This document shows positions 50,987 to 60,085 of a DNA stretch of 64,000 nucleotides, one piece after another. The first letter of the stretch is position 1; each line of letters starts with the position of its first letter. This stretch comes from Proteobacteria bacterium ST_bin11 (GTDB lineage: Bacteria; Pseudomonadota; Gammaproteobacteria; Methylococcales; Methylomonadaceae): the NCBI GenBank assembly GCA_002083615.1, contig MSXO01000067.1, positions 28,867 through 92,866 of the forward strand, given 5' to 3'. A model generated the notes under the pieces. The model saw nothing but the letters and a program-made list of their open reading frames with translations, was not told the origin of the DNA and did not search any database. A program made the position numbers and the translations under genes.

Positions 50987-51019
50987 GGGGACGGGAAATA
51001 TTCTAAACAAGCTCGACAT

Positions 51020-51463
51020 TATAAGGTGTGGAAGCTCTATTTCACATGAGCTTATCGATACAGCCTAAGCGCTAAATCATTCAAGCCATTAATATACAGG
51101 ATGGCACAAAGTTAACCTGGATACTACAAGCTGTCCGCAAGGTCATTGAAGGCTGCGACTTGGAATAACGTATTGAATTATTGGGAAGTCGAGCGATGGG
51201 AATTGAAAGCAGGCTTGAAAAACTTGGTGGCAGGCAATCAGAAAAACGGTTGGCAGATCGTTTGACGCAAGCTTGATCGAGGCAAACACTAAGGCCATTG
51301 CTAAGGAGATCAGAATTGGAGTCCATAGCCGCGAGAGAACCTGAATCGATGACGGCAAGATTGGCGCGAGGAAGGTTACGGATTGGTGCTTATTTTCGCA
51401 AGAAGGTTGCTTGGCATTCCTAAAAATGCCATCCAAACTGCCTACACCAAACCGACAGCCAAC
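51020..51463. other. Gap between hrpA and the phage-like element
   Basis: About 440 bases without an intact gene. A short plus-strand frame near 51190-51275 (MGIESRLEKLGGRQSEKRLA) reads like the fragment of a helical protein, but stops on both sides. It may be a gene remnant between the host gene and the tRNA. Confidence 0.3.
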
Positions 51464-51496
51464 AAAAAAAGGCCTAGGTCGTTAAACCTAAGCCTT
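51464..51496 (-). terminator. Terminator of the initiator tRNA-fMet transcript
   Basis: On the minus strand AGGCTTAGGT, short loop, ACCTAGGCCT (one wobble), then a run of T. It lies just beyond the CCA end of the tRNA 3' fragment, so it is the original host terminator. Confidence 0.75.
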
Positions 51497-51505
51497 TGAT
51501 TTGTC

Positions 51506-51551
<46 letters not shown>

Positions 51552-51730
51552 GCCAACCAATAACAGGCGAACACATCGGGACACGCTGAAACGTCCTATG
51601 GATCAAAAGGATAACAGAAATTGCCCGAAGGTCAAGCGTGTTTCGATGCGTTTGGTTTGTGTCTGAATGTGCCCTAATATGTGCCCTGCCTTGCGCCCTC
51701 GGGTAAAAAAACCGATGGTCAATGGCGCAA

Positions 51731-51764
51731 AAAATAAAAGCCGCCGGCGTTGCTGCCAGGCGGC
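51731..51764 (-). terminator. Terminator after the tape measure gene
   Basis: On the minus strand GCCGCC, 13-base loop, GGCGGC, then TTTTATTTTTT. It lies 26 bases after the tape-measure stop codon and ends the late-gene transcript of the element. Confidence 0.8.
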
Positions 51765-51789
51765 CTTAAATCATACCGGCGAATTAGGA

Positions 51790-53391
51790 CTAATGAGCCC
51801 CGGCCGCCGTGCCTATGGTCCTGTACCCCACATTTTGCGAGGCGGTAACCGGCCCCTTGGTTTGAGCCGGGGCAACCCGCATGCCTTGCGGCGCGTTGCT
51901 AAAGTCAACCGATACGCCAACACTGCCCCGCATTGGTGAATTAATGTTCTTTTGATACCCAGGCGGGCGCATACCGTTAGCAGCCGGCGCACTCATGGCT
52001 GACATTGTTTTATCGGCCCACATGAAAGCGTCGGTCAAGATGCTGCGGCTGGACCCTATAAAGTCGATGAACGATTTATAGGCATTCATAACCGAATCAA
52101 TCGCCCCTCCAAGATTCTCCTTAAAGAAGTCGGAAATCGGGCCCCAGTTAGCATAAACCATCGCCGCCGCAGATATTGCCAACTGAGCAAATACCATCCA
52201 TGGGCTTGATTTCATTACAGCGCTTATTACTGCAAATCCACCGGCAGCGCCCAGGGCCGCGAGCTTAACGCCGACCAACCCACCCGCCAAAGCAATCGCT
52301 GCTCTAATGGTGGTGTCATTGTTCTTCGCCCAATCCATTAAGCCGCTGGAAACATCGTTGAGATATTTCGACAACTGATTTAACTCCGGCGAATAGACCT
52401 CACCAACTGCCGCCATGGCGTTGGTAAACGTACCGAAGGCAGCCTCCGAGAGATTGGCCATCGTTCCCAAGCTGTTATTGATACGCTGTATCGCAGAGGC
52501 CTGGTTCTCGTAATTCTTCATGTATTGGCCAAAACCGCCGGCGGCGATAATATTGGCCACCCGCGCGCCTTCCTCACCAAACAACTTTTTAAATCGATCC
52601 GCTTTATCGGTCAGATGATTCATTTTCTCCAGGTCTTTAATCATTTGCGGCATGCCATGGAATTTGCCCGCTTTGGCAAAACCCTCAATGACTTTATTCA
52701 GACCGGTTCCAGCCGTTTCGCCACTCATCCCGGTGCCGATGAGCATCGAATTAAGCGGGATGAGGTCATTAGCCACTTTTAGGCCTTGTACGCCCAGCCC
52801 TTTTAAGGTCGGCGACACCCTGGCCATGGAATACTGCAACTCGGTTAGATCACTGCCCATATGCAACGAACGCTGCAAGGCATCGGAAAACGGCACCAAA
52901 TCATTCGCCGCGATACCGAAAGCCTTGCCCAGCTTACCGACCGCTTGGGATGCCGATTCATAGGTGACATGAAACCGCTCACCGACTACCGCCAAATACG
53001 CGGTAGCTGTCAGCGCGCCGCCGGCGATGGTGTTGGCATCCACACCCAGCCCGTTAAGCTGCGAGGCCATATCCAGGAAGTTGGCAGTTGTACCGGGTAA
53101 TCTATTTCCTAGGTCCGTGGCTATCTGGGAAATAGCCTCAAAACCAGCGCTAACGCCATCCTTGTTCATCAAGGTGTTTCTCAAGCCGATAGTAGCGCTT
53201 TCTACATCCATAAACGCCTTGGCCGGCACTGCCAACGCCGCGGCCAAACCGGCACCCATTACAACGCCATCCTTGCCCGCTGCCAGAAATTGGCGGCGAA
53301 CTATATTCAGATTTTTGTTAATGACGTTCAGGCCTGGTGACATGCGGTCCACCATGCTGATCAGGGCTTTTAAATCGAAGTCTTTTGACAT
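51790..53391 (-). CDS. Phage tail tape measure protein (short, TP901-like)
   Basis: A 533-residue protein. Residues about 1-330 match the conserved core of TP901-type tape measures (NIVRRQFLAAGKDGVVMGAGLAAALAVPAKAFMDVESATIGLRN-type start, read here in pieces such as VPAKAFMDVE and IAAGGFGQYMKN). A hydrophobic stretch (IRAAIALAGGLVGVKLAALGAAGGF) lies at about 365-395. The protein is short for its class, which would predict a short tail if it is functional. It is the last gene of the late operon and no other tail gene is present. Confidence 0.8.
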   Translation of the reverse strand: MSKDFDLKALISMVDRMSPGLNVINKNLNIVRRQFLAAGKDGVVMGAGLAAALAVPAKAFMDVESATIGLRNTLMNKDGVSAGFEAISQIATDLGNRLPGTTANFLDMASQLNGLGVDANTIAGGALTATAYLAVVGERFHVTYESASQAVGKLGKAFGIAANDLVPFSDALQRSLHMGSDLTELQYSMARVSPTLKGLGVQGLKVANDLIPLNSMLIGTGMSGETAGTGLNKVIEGFAKAGKFHGMPQMIKDLEKMNHLTDKADRFKKLFGEEGARVANIIAAGGFGQYMKNYENQASAIQRINNSLGTMANLSEAAFGTFTNAMAAVGEVYSPELNQLSKYLNDVSSGLMDWAKNNDTTIRAAIALAGGLVGVKLAALGAAGGFAVISAVMKSSPWMVFAQLAISAAAMVYANWGPISDFFKENLGGAIDSVMNAYKSFIDFIGSSRSILTDAFMWADKTMSAMSAPAANGMRPPGYQKNINSPMRGSVGVSVDFSNAPQGMRVAPAQTKGPVTASQNVGYRTIGTAAGAH

Positions 53392-53409
53392 GACTATTTC
53401 TCCTGCCCG

Positions 53410-53727
53410 TTATAGGACGGAATACAAGCCGCCGAAGCGCTCGTGTTGGTTTTTAAACCAAGGCGGCAAGTCGGCAGCGACCGATTTGCAAAACGCCTGG
53501 CCCCGATCTTTAAACAACTCGATTACCCAAAGCTTTACCTCGGGATTAGCAGCTTCAAGTTTCCGCTTAATTTCGGTGAGCTCCTTTAGCTTTCGCACCG
53601 TCAAGCTCATCACCACATCCTTTTCGAAACTCGTGTCCAGGTAAATGCCCTCTCCCTCCTGCTTAATCTCGCAGCGCGTTAAAAAATGCCCTTCGGCAGT
53701 GGTAACGGTAAATCCCATCCTTTTCAT
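53410..53727 (-). CDS. Small phage protein of unknown function
   Basis: A 105-residue protein starting MKRMGFTVTTAEGHFLTRCE, preceded by GAGGAACACACT. It contains a basic helical middle part (LTVRKLKELTEIKRKLEAANPE) and a C-terminal WFKNQHERFGGLY. It lies 18 bases upstream of the tape measure gene, the position often taken by tail assembly chaperone genes. I do not recognise the family and see no frameshift signal. Confidence 0.55.
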   Translation of the reverse strand: MKRMGFTVTTAEGHFLTRCEIKQEGEGIYLDTSFEKDVVMSLTVRKLKELTEIKRKLEAANPEVKLWVIELFKDRGQAFCKSVAADLPPWFKNQHERFGGLYSVL

Positions 53728-53748
53728 AGTGTGTTCCTCAATTAACGC

Positions 53749-53940
53749 TCAGCCATTAGCCATGCTTTGTTGACATGCCCACCTCTGGCCGCCGTTCAAT
53801 GCCTTGAGTACTTGCCTGCTCTGCCAATAGCCGCCATAGGTAAAGAATCCGGCTCGCTGCCAGGGTGGACTGTCAATAACGCCAAAGTGAATTACCTCGC
53901 CTTTGATATGATCGCCAGCGGGGGGCATGGATTGGCGCAT
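53749..53940 (-). CDS. Short hypothetical phage protein
   Basis: A 63-residue frame whose ATG directly follows the TAA of the gene before it, suggesting translational coupling. The composition is ordinary (Gly, Gln, Trp-rich) and no motif is recognised. It lies in a compact operon where every neighbour is spaced by 0 to 60 bases, which is the main support for it being real. Confidence 0.45.
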   Translation of the reverse strand: MRQSMPPAGDHIKGEVIHFGVIDSPPWQRAGFFTYGGYWQSRQVLKALNGGQRWACQQSMANG

Positions 53941-54438
53941 TTAGCTAAAAATCGCCTGGATGCGTCCGTCAATATCGGCAACACATGAAAGCAAGCGCTC
54001 GTCATCGACAACCAGGGGCAAGACGCGCAATTCTTCAAAAATGCCGTTGAGCTGGCCCATTTTTTTGGGTGTTAACGGGCCGGCAGCCTGTACGCGTTCA
54101 TGCAGAGTATTGACGACTTGCTGAAGGATCAGCGGTTTCATCTGCTGAAGCTTTTGCTCCTCAGCCTGAATAGCCGCCATTATTCGACGGCGTTGGTTTT
54201 CGATACTGGTCGCCAAGTCGTTATATTTGAGCTGCGCTAACTCAAGGTTGAGCCTCGCATCTGCCACTTCTTTCTCGGCTTCGGCAAGTTTATCGGTCGC
54301 TAAATCCTTCAACTGCCTGGCCAGTGGCTCAATTTTTGCCACACACAATTGCCTCTCGCTTGCGCGTTCCTGTAAATCGTCCCGGAACAACTGTCCGACA
54401 AACCCGGTTTTTAACAGGATATTTTCTAAAAATTTCAT
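53941..54438 (-). CDS. Coiled-coil phage protein
   Basis: A 165-residue protein dominated by a long coiled coil (about 25-110: LKDLATDKLAEAEKEVADAR, LNLELAQLKYNDLATSIEN), followed by a shorter C-terminal domain. It lies 56 bases after the capsid gene. A scaffold-like or head-completion role is possible from position and shape, but no family is recognised. Confidence 0.55.
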   Translation of the reverse strand: MKFLENILLKTGFVGQLFRDDLQERASERQLCVAKIEPLARQLKDLATDKLAEAEKEVADARLNLELAQLKYNDLATSIENQRRRIMAAIQAEEQKLQQMKPLILQQVVNTLHERVQAAGPLTPKKMGQLNGIFEELRVLPLVVDDERLLSCVADIDGRIQAIFS

Positions 54439-54494
54439 AATGTCTACTCCATTAAGAACCGGGCCAATGGCGAAGCCATGGCCCGGTTATATTG

Positions 54495-55835
54495 CTACAC
54501 GGGCGACAAGTCGCCGGCCCGAACAGCGGCAGTTTGCTCGATAGCAAACGCCAGGCGGCGGGTCGCTTTCACCGTGATCAGGTTTTTGGTGAAGTTGTCG
54601 GAATCACTTTCAGAGACCTCGATCTCCACTTCCTGGCGGTCGTATATTGACCCGGCGGCCAGCGTATCAAGAACCGCAAAGGTGTCGACTGTCACCGAGC
54701 TAGACTCAATCACAGGCACCCCAAACAGCATCGGCAAGAACCCGTTCGCAATATCCATAGAGCTTAATGCCGCCGGTGTACTGGCCAGTAAATCTAAATC
54801 GAAGGCGAGCCAGTCAGCGGGGTTCAGCAGGATGGCATTAGGCACATAACCCGCCGCCCGCAAGTCACTAATCACCCTGCGAATGATTCGATGCCTGGGC
54901 AGCGGCGTGCCAACTGTCGCGGCGGTGTAGCCGTGAGGCGTGAAGTTTCCGCTCTGAAGTAATCCGGAAATATTGGGGGACGTGCCGTTACCGTTCACCA
55001 ATTGGGAGTCGACGCGCCGTTGCACACCCCACGCCAACCGCGTGTTGATGTAGGCCACCAAGGCGGCATTATCCGCGGCCAACTGCTTGCTGACTTTAAG
55101 CCAGTGCGTTATCGTCGAGGTTGGCTGCTGAACCAATGTAAACGTCACGCTTGATTCAGGACCAGCCCCTGCCTCGGCAGTTTCCGCTGCCGCGTTGGTG
55201 TATACGTTTTCGCGTGAATACTCGACCATGTTCGAACTGGTTGGAATGTGCGCAAACAACTCTTCAATTTTCAGCTGTGAGAATGCCCCAGGTACAGCCC
55301 CTGGCCGACGATCCGCACCCACCAGGGTATTACCGCCTATTGTCACTGTGTTATTAGTGATCTCAAACTTAGCCCGCGAGCGGTCACCGCGCAGCAAATC
55401 ATTAAAACCTTGATTCCGGATGATTTGACCGCCCCATCCTTGACTTGCAGCCAGCGAGCTTGATCCAGTGCCCTCGGCAACGCCTTTTTGCTTGAGAAGC
55501 AGAATCTCGTCGGCCAATTCGCGCTGTTTACATTGAACCGCTTCCAACGCGTTGACGGTTTCGGTAGAGACCCGATTAGACTCCTGAAGCTCTCTCTGGG
55601 CTTTCATTTGGAAGTCGGCCAGTGATTTTTCCACGCCGTCCAGCATTTTCATAACCGCGTCGGAGTTGCCAACCGTGCCTGCCATCAGCAGGCCAGTGAA
55701 TAACTGGCTGTGATCCAGTGATGCCAGTCCGGACAGGCCAGCGACGACCTCATGAGGCGCAGCGCCGACATTGAACCCCAGGACCAGCAACCCTAAAGAA
55801 GCTATGCAAAGGCCGATAAATTTAAAAGTCTTCAT
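54495..55835 (-). CDS. HK97-fold major capsid protein with N-terminal hydrophobic segment
   Basis: A 446-residue protein. Residues about 60-130 are a coiled coil typical of an HK97 delta (scaffold) domain (LADFQMKAQRELQESNRVST). The capsid fold follows, with AETAEAGAGPESSVTFT, THWLKVSKQLAAD and LFGVPVIESSSV, the usual family features. The N-terminus is unusual: FKFIGLCIASLGLLVLGFNV is a membrane or signal-like helix. The start is well supported by ACAGGAAT eight to nine bases upstream, so the helix is probably real. The helix may be removed by the protease encoded next to it. Confidence 0.8.
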   Translation of the reverse strand: MKTFKFIGLCIASLGLLVLGFNVGAAPHEVVAGLSGLASLDHSQLFTGLLMAGTVGNSDAVMKMLDGVEKSLADFQMKAQRELQESNRVSTETVNALEAVQCKQRELADEILLLKQKGVAEGTGSSSLAASQGWGGQIIRNQGFNDLLRGDRSRAKFEITNNTVTIGGNTLVGADRRPGAVPGAFSQLKIEELFAHIPTSSNMVEYSRENVYTNAAAETAEAGAGPESSVTFTLVQQPTSTITHWLKVSKQLAADNAALVAYINTRLAWGVQRRVDSQLVNGNGTSPNISGLLQSGNFTPHGYTAATVGTPLPRHRIIRRVISDLRAAGYVPNAILLNPADWLAFDLDLLASTPAALSSMDIANGFLPMLFGVPVIESSSVTVDTFAVLDTLAAGSIYDRQEVEIEVSESDSDNFTKNLITVKATRRLAFAIEQTAAVRAGDLSPV

Positions 55836-55859
55836 AAATTAATTCCTGTAAAAATGTGT

Positions 55860-56645
55860 TTAGTTGAGGATCGATTTGGGTATTTTTAAATTTTCCAATC
55901 GCTCCAAAAATTTGGCGTCTTCGTCATCGACGGGTGGCCGGGTGAGCAATGTTTTCATTTTGGCAACCAGGGCGGTTGATTCCGTCTTGCTGAAATGGAC
56001 GTCCCGAAAGAATCGCTCCAGGTCGCGCTCGTTCTCCAGTTCGGTGAAATCAGGCGCCCCCATTGGCGACAACTTCAGACGGTCATCGAACGGGCGGGCC
56101 TTGGCAGCCAAACCGACACGACCTAGAACCTCGTCGCAAAACCCAAGCGTCTTGGCCTCTGCCGCTGACATCCAGGTTTCTTTGCTCATCATGTCAACAA
56201 TGGTCTGGCGGTCCAGGCCGGTACGCCGCACATAGATGTCGACAGCGGTGCCCTGGAGCTTTTCCATTAATGCGGCCATGTCGCGCAACTCTGCAGCATC
56301 GCCATAAGCGCCGCCTTGGGCGTTGTGGATCATGATGAAACCATCTTCCGGCATAGTGATCCGGTCGGCGGCCATCAAGATAATCGACGCCGCGCTGGCT
56401 GCCAGGCCATCGACATGCCCCAACACCTTAGCCGGGTGGTTTTTCAGCGCGCTATGAATCGCCAAGCCTTCCAACAGGCTGCCGCCAGGGGAATGAATGT
56501 TGAGTTCTAACGTGGTAACGTTACCCAGCGCCCGTAATTCGGCAATGAATTCTGCCGCCGTGATGCCACCAAGCCCAATCTCGTTAAAGATGCTGATTTT
56601 GGCGATATCTGCCGTTAGGTTTTTAATTTGATACCAGTTTTTCAT
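55860..56645 (-). CDS. ClpP-like (S14) prohead maturation protease
   Basis: A 261-residue protease, start at 56645 (MKNWYQIKNLTADIAKISIF); the upstream extension lacks a ribosome-binding site and protein-like composition. The ClpP fold shows LELNIHSPGGSLLEGLAI, the catalytic Ser in VDGLAASAASIILMAA and the His in EDGFIMIHNAQGG. It lies directly upstream of the capsid gene, the usual place for the enzyme that trims the delta domain. The C-terminal tail is longer than in ClpP itself. Confidence 0.85.
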   Translation of the reverse strand: MKNWYQIKNLTADIAKISIFNEIGLGGITAAEFIAELRALGNVTTLELNIHSPGGSLLEGLAIHSALKNHPAKVLGHVDGLAASAASIILMAADRITMPEDGFIMIHNAQGGAYGDAAELRDMAALMEKLQGTAVDIYVRRTGLDRQTIVDMMSKETWMSAAEAKTLGFCDEVLGRVGLAAKARPFDDRLKLSPMGAPDFTELENERDLERFFRDVHFSKTESTALVAKMKTLLTRPPVDDEDAKFLERLENLKIPKSILN

Positions 56646-56787
56646 TGGTTGTCTCGCACAAAAGACGACAGAAAGCCGTCGATTAAAATCGTGGTTTAAA
56701 AAAAACGATTGACATGTGCTGTTGCTGCATCTCGCAGCAGAGGATTTGTCTGATCGCGGCCAGCATCTCACTGGTTCGCTAGTCTTG

Positions 56788-56802
56788 CCGGAGTCACTCC
56801 GG
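56788..56802. repeat. CCGGAGT-C-ACTCCGG palindrome in the capsid operon leader
   Basis: A perfect 7-bp dyad with a one-base centre, about 140 bases upstream of the protease start and 34 bases from the shared 27-bp element. It would be transcribed in the leader and could be a protein-binding site. Confidence 0.4.
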
Positions 56803-56835
56803 TAAGCATTGTGAGTAATCGTATGAAATAAAATA

Positions 56836-56862
56836 ATTCCCGTAAAACAGGGAATAAAGGGA
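56836..56862. promoter_or_regulatory. Shared palindromic operator, copy A (capsid operon)
   Basis: The 27-bp stretch begins ATTCCCG (56836), contains AAAACA and continues GGGAATAAAGGGA to 56862. ATTCCC and GGGAAT are inverse to each other. A second copy with one difference lies at 60086-60112 in the same orientation relative to a minus-strand operon. This copy is about 190 bases upstream of the protease/capsid unit. Confidence 0.75.
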
Positions 56863-56984
56863 TTAAAAATAATTTATAATACCTATATTTATCAGTAACT
56901 TAATGGGCTTTTTCTATTCAAAAAATCCTAAATAAAAATTTAGCTGGCTAACGGGTCACGGTCGGCAAGGACTATGACTTTTAA

Positions 56985-57016
56985 CCCCCCCCTCCCCATT
57001 GCTATACCCCCCTCCC
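56985..57016 (-). other. G-quadruplex-forming tract
   Basis: On the minus strand GGG A GGGGGG, nine bases, GGGG A GGGGGGG, giving at least four runs of three or more G within 32 bases. It lies between the capsid operon and the iteron-like repeats. A further C-run (plus strand) lies near 57082-57088. Confidence 0.6.
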
Positions 57017-57098
57017 AAAACTCGCGCGCCTGCAAGAAACTAATCGTGATCGGTCTAGCGCGGGGAAGGCTGTGAGTTTTCACCCCCCCTAACCAGTT

Positions 57099-57357
57099 GG
57101 ATAAGTGGACGGAACACCTGTAATTTTTCAACAAATTGGACGTCTGCAAGCCGCGCTGCATCTGGCTTTGATTGCATTCCGTCCACTTGTCCACTGTTTT
57201 TTTCGATACCGGTTCATTTCGTGTATATGCATAATCGTCCGGTTTTCGCCGTTATTCTCTATATCTCTAACATGTATGAAAAAATAGGTGGACAAGTGGA
57301 CGGATAGCGCCGCACCCCACGACACGCAAGGGTTAACAACGTCAAGCTATCCGTCCA
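57099..57357. repeat. Iteron-like GTGGACAAGTGGACGGA repeats (candidate replication origin)
   Basis: Copies are at 57099-57114 (plus, GGATAAGTGGACGGAA), 57177-57196 (minus orientation, TTCCGTCCACTTGTCCACTG), 57286-57305 (plus, AGGTGGACAAGTGGACGGAT) and a half-copy at 57349-57357 (ATCCGTCCA). The spacer between them is AT-rich. The block lies just downstream of the P4-type primase-helicase gene, as the origin does in P4-like satellites, where the primase recognises short repeats. Confidence 0.65.
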
Positions 57358-57385
57358 GCTTAGGCTCATAAATGAGACCACATGG

Positions 57386-59611
57386 CTACTTATTAAGCCG
57401 CCTATCGTACTCATCCAGCCACTTGATCACCGACTCCCGCCGCCAGTCCTCAATGTTCCGCACCGCAAACAGACTGACCGTTTCGCGTTTACCTGTCGAG
57501 CGCTTACACATCATCGGCAAACACCCCAACTCAGCCATCACCGCCCCAATAGATTTGGCGCTGTATTTATCGTGCATGGCCTTAGCCACATCGATGGACC
57601 GCACACAATCTACGTTGAACGGGTAATCGCGGCCCGCTATCCTTTCCTCGATATCGTGTTTGAGCGGCGACTTACTGGTGCCAATCAGCTCCGATTTGAA
57701 CTGAGTCAGAGGCGCTGGTTGTTTGGGATTGAAGTCGCTGATATCACGATCCAGCAGCCAGCGGACCACCAAGCCGTTGCCGCCGCCATCAAGCCAGGAT
57801 CCCAATTCGTCGTAATAGTCCTTTGGCATTGGTTCCGCGTCTGTCCACACCGCAAAGTAACGCCTGTCGTTCGCAGATATATGCATTGCATCTTTGTAGT
57901 TGCTCATAAATATGGCCTGAACAATATTCGGTGTTTCGTAAAATCCCCGCCCGAACAATCTCACCCGCAACATATCCGGCGGCGCGGCCAACATCGGCTT
58001 CAGTTTGTTTTCCAAATCAAGCAAATCTGAGGTTCGAATCTCCTGGAAAACAACCAATTTGGAATGGTGAAGATAGTCAGTGAATGCCTCTTTCAATTCA
58101 CCTGCCGGCGGCTCACATATATTGGCCTCCCCAAGCCCATACCGCAGGGGATTCAACAACATATCCTTACCCACTCCCATGTTCCCAGCGATTAAAATCG
58201 CGTGATTAATCTTGGTCGCCGGACGTTGCAAAGTGCAAGCCAGCCACCTTACTAAGTGATTCTGCTCAGCCGGGATGGGATACAGGTAATTAAGATGCTC
58301 TAGCCAGGGCCCCACATCCTCACGCGTAGCCTCATCAGGTAAACTGACGCCAGGATCGCGCCAGATATTCCAAAGCACCGCACCATCACGATGAACCGGG
58401 TTATCGGTTTCTCCAGGCAGATAAATCAGACCGTCAACCTTGATAGTGGCCGGATTTTTTAGAAAAACTGCCGATGGTTTGTGATCAGGAAAGACATGCA
58501 GAAACGCACCATCAAAGCCGTCTCGACTCAACTCGTTGCGCGTCACGGTATCGAATATCCGATTGTGATTTTTCAAAAACACAAAGCGTTTAAATTGATC
58601 AGTATCACCAACTGGCAGCGCATTGGGTTTACGTTTGTGTTTCTTTGCCGGCGTTTGTGCCTGAGTAGCTTCAGCCTCATAAACAGACATCGGCGGCGCC
58701 GGCGGCCTCCAGGACTCCGGCGGTGTATACCCCTTAGCTTTGGCAATGCCAAACAAGGTGGCCAGGCTCACCCCGCCCCCGGGTTTGAATGAATTCCACA
58801 CTCGCCGCTGGTCAGCCAGGTTGAACTTGTCCGACTGCTGCGACCACTCACCCCACAACCCAAAAGCCTGATCACCTGCCCCGGTTGAGTGTAACGCCAT
58901 GCCTATGGTGAGCCATTGGTCTCTGTCGTCAAAGTCTGGAATAAACCCGAGTGCTATGCGGATTTTCTTAACTTCAACCGCCGCTAAAGGATTTGCGACC
59001 GCTGGTTCAGATTGCAACACGATCGCCCGCTTTTTAGCGCGTAACTTTGCCAGAAGGTTACTTGGTAGCTCTGGCAAAGACGCACCTTCCAAAGGCGAAT
59101 CACCATCCCAATAATATTTGCCACCCGTCACATGATTGGATGGTTCGACAACAATAAAACCACCATCCCCGCGAAGATCGATCCCCGGGTAAAAGTTGGT
59201 TGTCGACACACACTCCTGCCCGGCATATTTGAAACAAATGTGACTACCACCTGAGCCGGTCACCTGTACCACATCATCCGGGACCGGGCCGAGTTCACGC
59301 TTCATTTGCACCAGCGAATCATCGCCACCATGGCGAGGATCGACATCAATTACAAAAACTCCAGATGCCGCACCGGTTTGAATACCGAGATTCGCCTCAG
59401 GCCATTTTTTAAACCAGGCCTTTAATTCCTCTTTATCCGTAGTGGCATCACGGTGCCCTTTCTGCGTCAACGGATGTTTGCCAGCGGAGCGGCAATCAGT
59501 CTTGCCGCAGCTGCATATACCCCGTTCAGTAATCCAGTGCACCGGCAACACTGGCCAGCCCTGTGCCGCATATTTCAATGCGTACTCAATCCGCGACTCA
59601 ATTGTTGGCAC
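57386..59611 (-). CDS. P4-type primase-polymerase/helicase
   Basis: A 741-residue replication protein. The GTG at 59611 is chosen as start because AAGAGG stands seven bases before it; the longer frame would start with TTG. The N-terminal prim-pol domain (about 1-175) has GVFVIDVDPRHGGDDS with the metal-binding acidic pair, and CGKTDCRSAGKHP may bind zinc. A PriCT-like linker follows (DRDQWLTIGMALHSTG). The C-terminal SF3/AAA-like helicase has Walker A IAGNMGVGKDML and VFQEIRTSD as Walker B. It would start and unwind the element's own origin. Confidence 0.87.
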   Translation of the reverse strand: MPTIESRIEYALKYAAQGWPVLPVHWITERGICSCGKTDCRSAGKHPLTQKGHRDATTDKEELKAWFKKWPEANLGIQTGAASGVFVIDVDPRHGGDDSLVQMKRELGPVPDDVVQVTGSGGSHICFKYAGQECVSTTNFYPGIDLRGDGGFIVVEPSNHVTGGKYYWDGDSPLEGASLPELPSNLLAKLRAKKRAIVLQSEPAVANPLAAVEVKKIRIALGFIPDFDDRDQWLTIGMALHSTGAGDQAFGLWGEWSQQSDKFNLADQRRVWNSFKPGGGVSLATLFGIAKAKGYTPPESWRPPAPPMSVYEAEATQAQTPAKKHKRKPNALPVGDTDQFKRFVFLKNHNRIFDTVTRNELSRDGFDGAFLHVFPDHKPSAVFLKNPATIKVDGLIYLPGETDNPVHRDGAVLWNIWRDPGVSLPDEATREDVGPWLEHLNYLYPIPAEQNHLVRWLACTLQRPATKINHAILIAGNMGVGKDMLLNPLRYGLGEANICEPPAGELKEAFTDYLHHSKLVVFQEIRTSDLLDLENKLKPMLAAPPDMLRVRLFGRGFYETPNIVQAIFMSNYKDAMHISANDRRYFAVWTDAEPMPKDYYDELGSWLDGGGNGLVVRWLLDRDISDFNPKQPAPLTQFKSELIGTSKSPLKHDIEERIAGRDYPFNVDCVRSIDVAKAMHDKYSAKSIGAVMAELGCLPMMCKRSTGKRETVSLFAVRNIEDWRRESVIKWLDEYDRRLNK

Positions 59612-59778
59612 TGGACAACCTCTTGTAATGCGGGGCAACCGGGTGGCCTTGCCACATCGGTTCCTGCTTTTTGTAACAGTTCTTAAACTTCATCATCAAA
59701 ATCACCCATTCTCATTTGCCATCGGTCCGACTCGACCGCAATCCGCGCGGCCATGTTGATAAGTCGTCTGAAAGAGAA

Positions 59779-60024
59779 TTAGGCTTTTTGACTAGCAAAC
59801 CACTGCGTAAACAATGGCTCGTTGATGTAAAACTTTCTCGCCGACAAAATCACCGCGCCGGACTTCGACAATCCATTGCGGGCGCGATTACGCATGAACC
59901 AAGTCAATTGACCGGGTGTGAACTTGTCGGCGTGTTTTTCCTGGAATTTTTCGAGAATAAGGATGTTATCCAGCGCGGGTGCAACTGGTTCGACTGGGTT
60001 TTGGTTCGTTTGCATCATTGCCAC
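59779..60024 (-). CDS. AlpA-like DNA-binding protein
   Basis: An 81-residue protein whose C-terminal part (PGQLTWFMRNRARNGLSKSG ... RKFYINEPLFTQWF) has the small winged-helix pattern of AlpA/excisionase-like proteins found in P4-like islands. These act as transcription activators or directionality factors. It is the first gene after copy B of the shared 27-bp operator (62 bases) and lies upstream of the primase gene. Confidence 0.6.
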   Translation of the reverse strand: MAMMQTNQNPVEPVAPALDNILILEKFQEKHADKFTPGQLTWFMRNRARNGLSKSGAVILSARKFYINEPLFTQWFASQKA

Positions 60025-60085
60025 CTCTGATTAGTGAAGTTCTGCCGTGTTTCGCGGCATTGGTGACAATTTATTAAAGCAATTT

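Noticed and set aside
56940..57194. 84-residue frame over the C-rich and iteron region
   Set aside because: The translation follows simple-sequence DNA and repeats; no ribosome-binding site.
59612..59638. TTG start of the primase frame
   Set aside because: AAGAGG stands seven bases before the GTG at 59611; the TTG has no ribosome-binding site.
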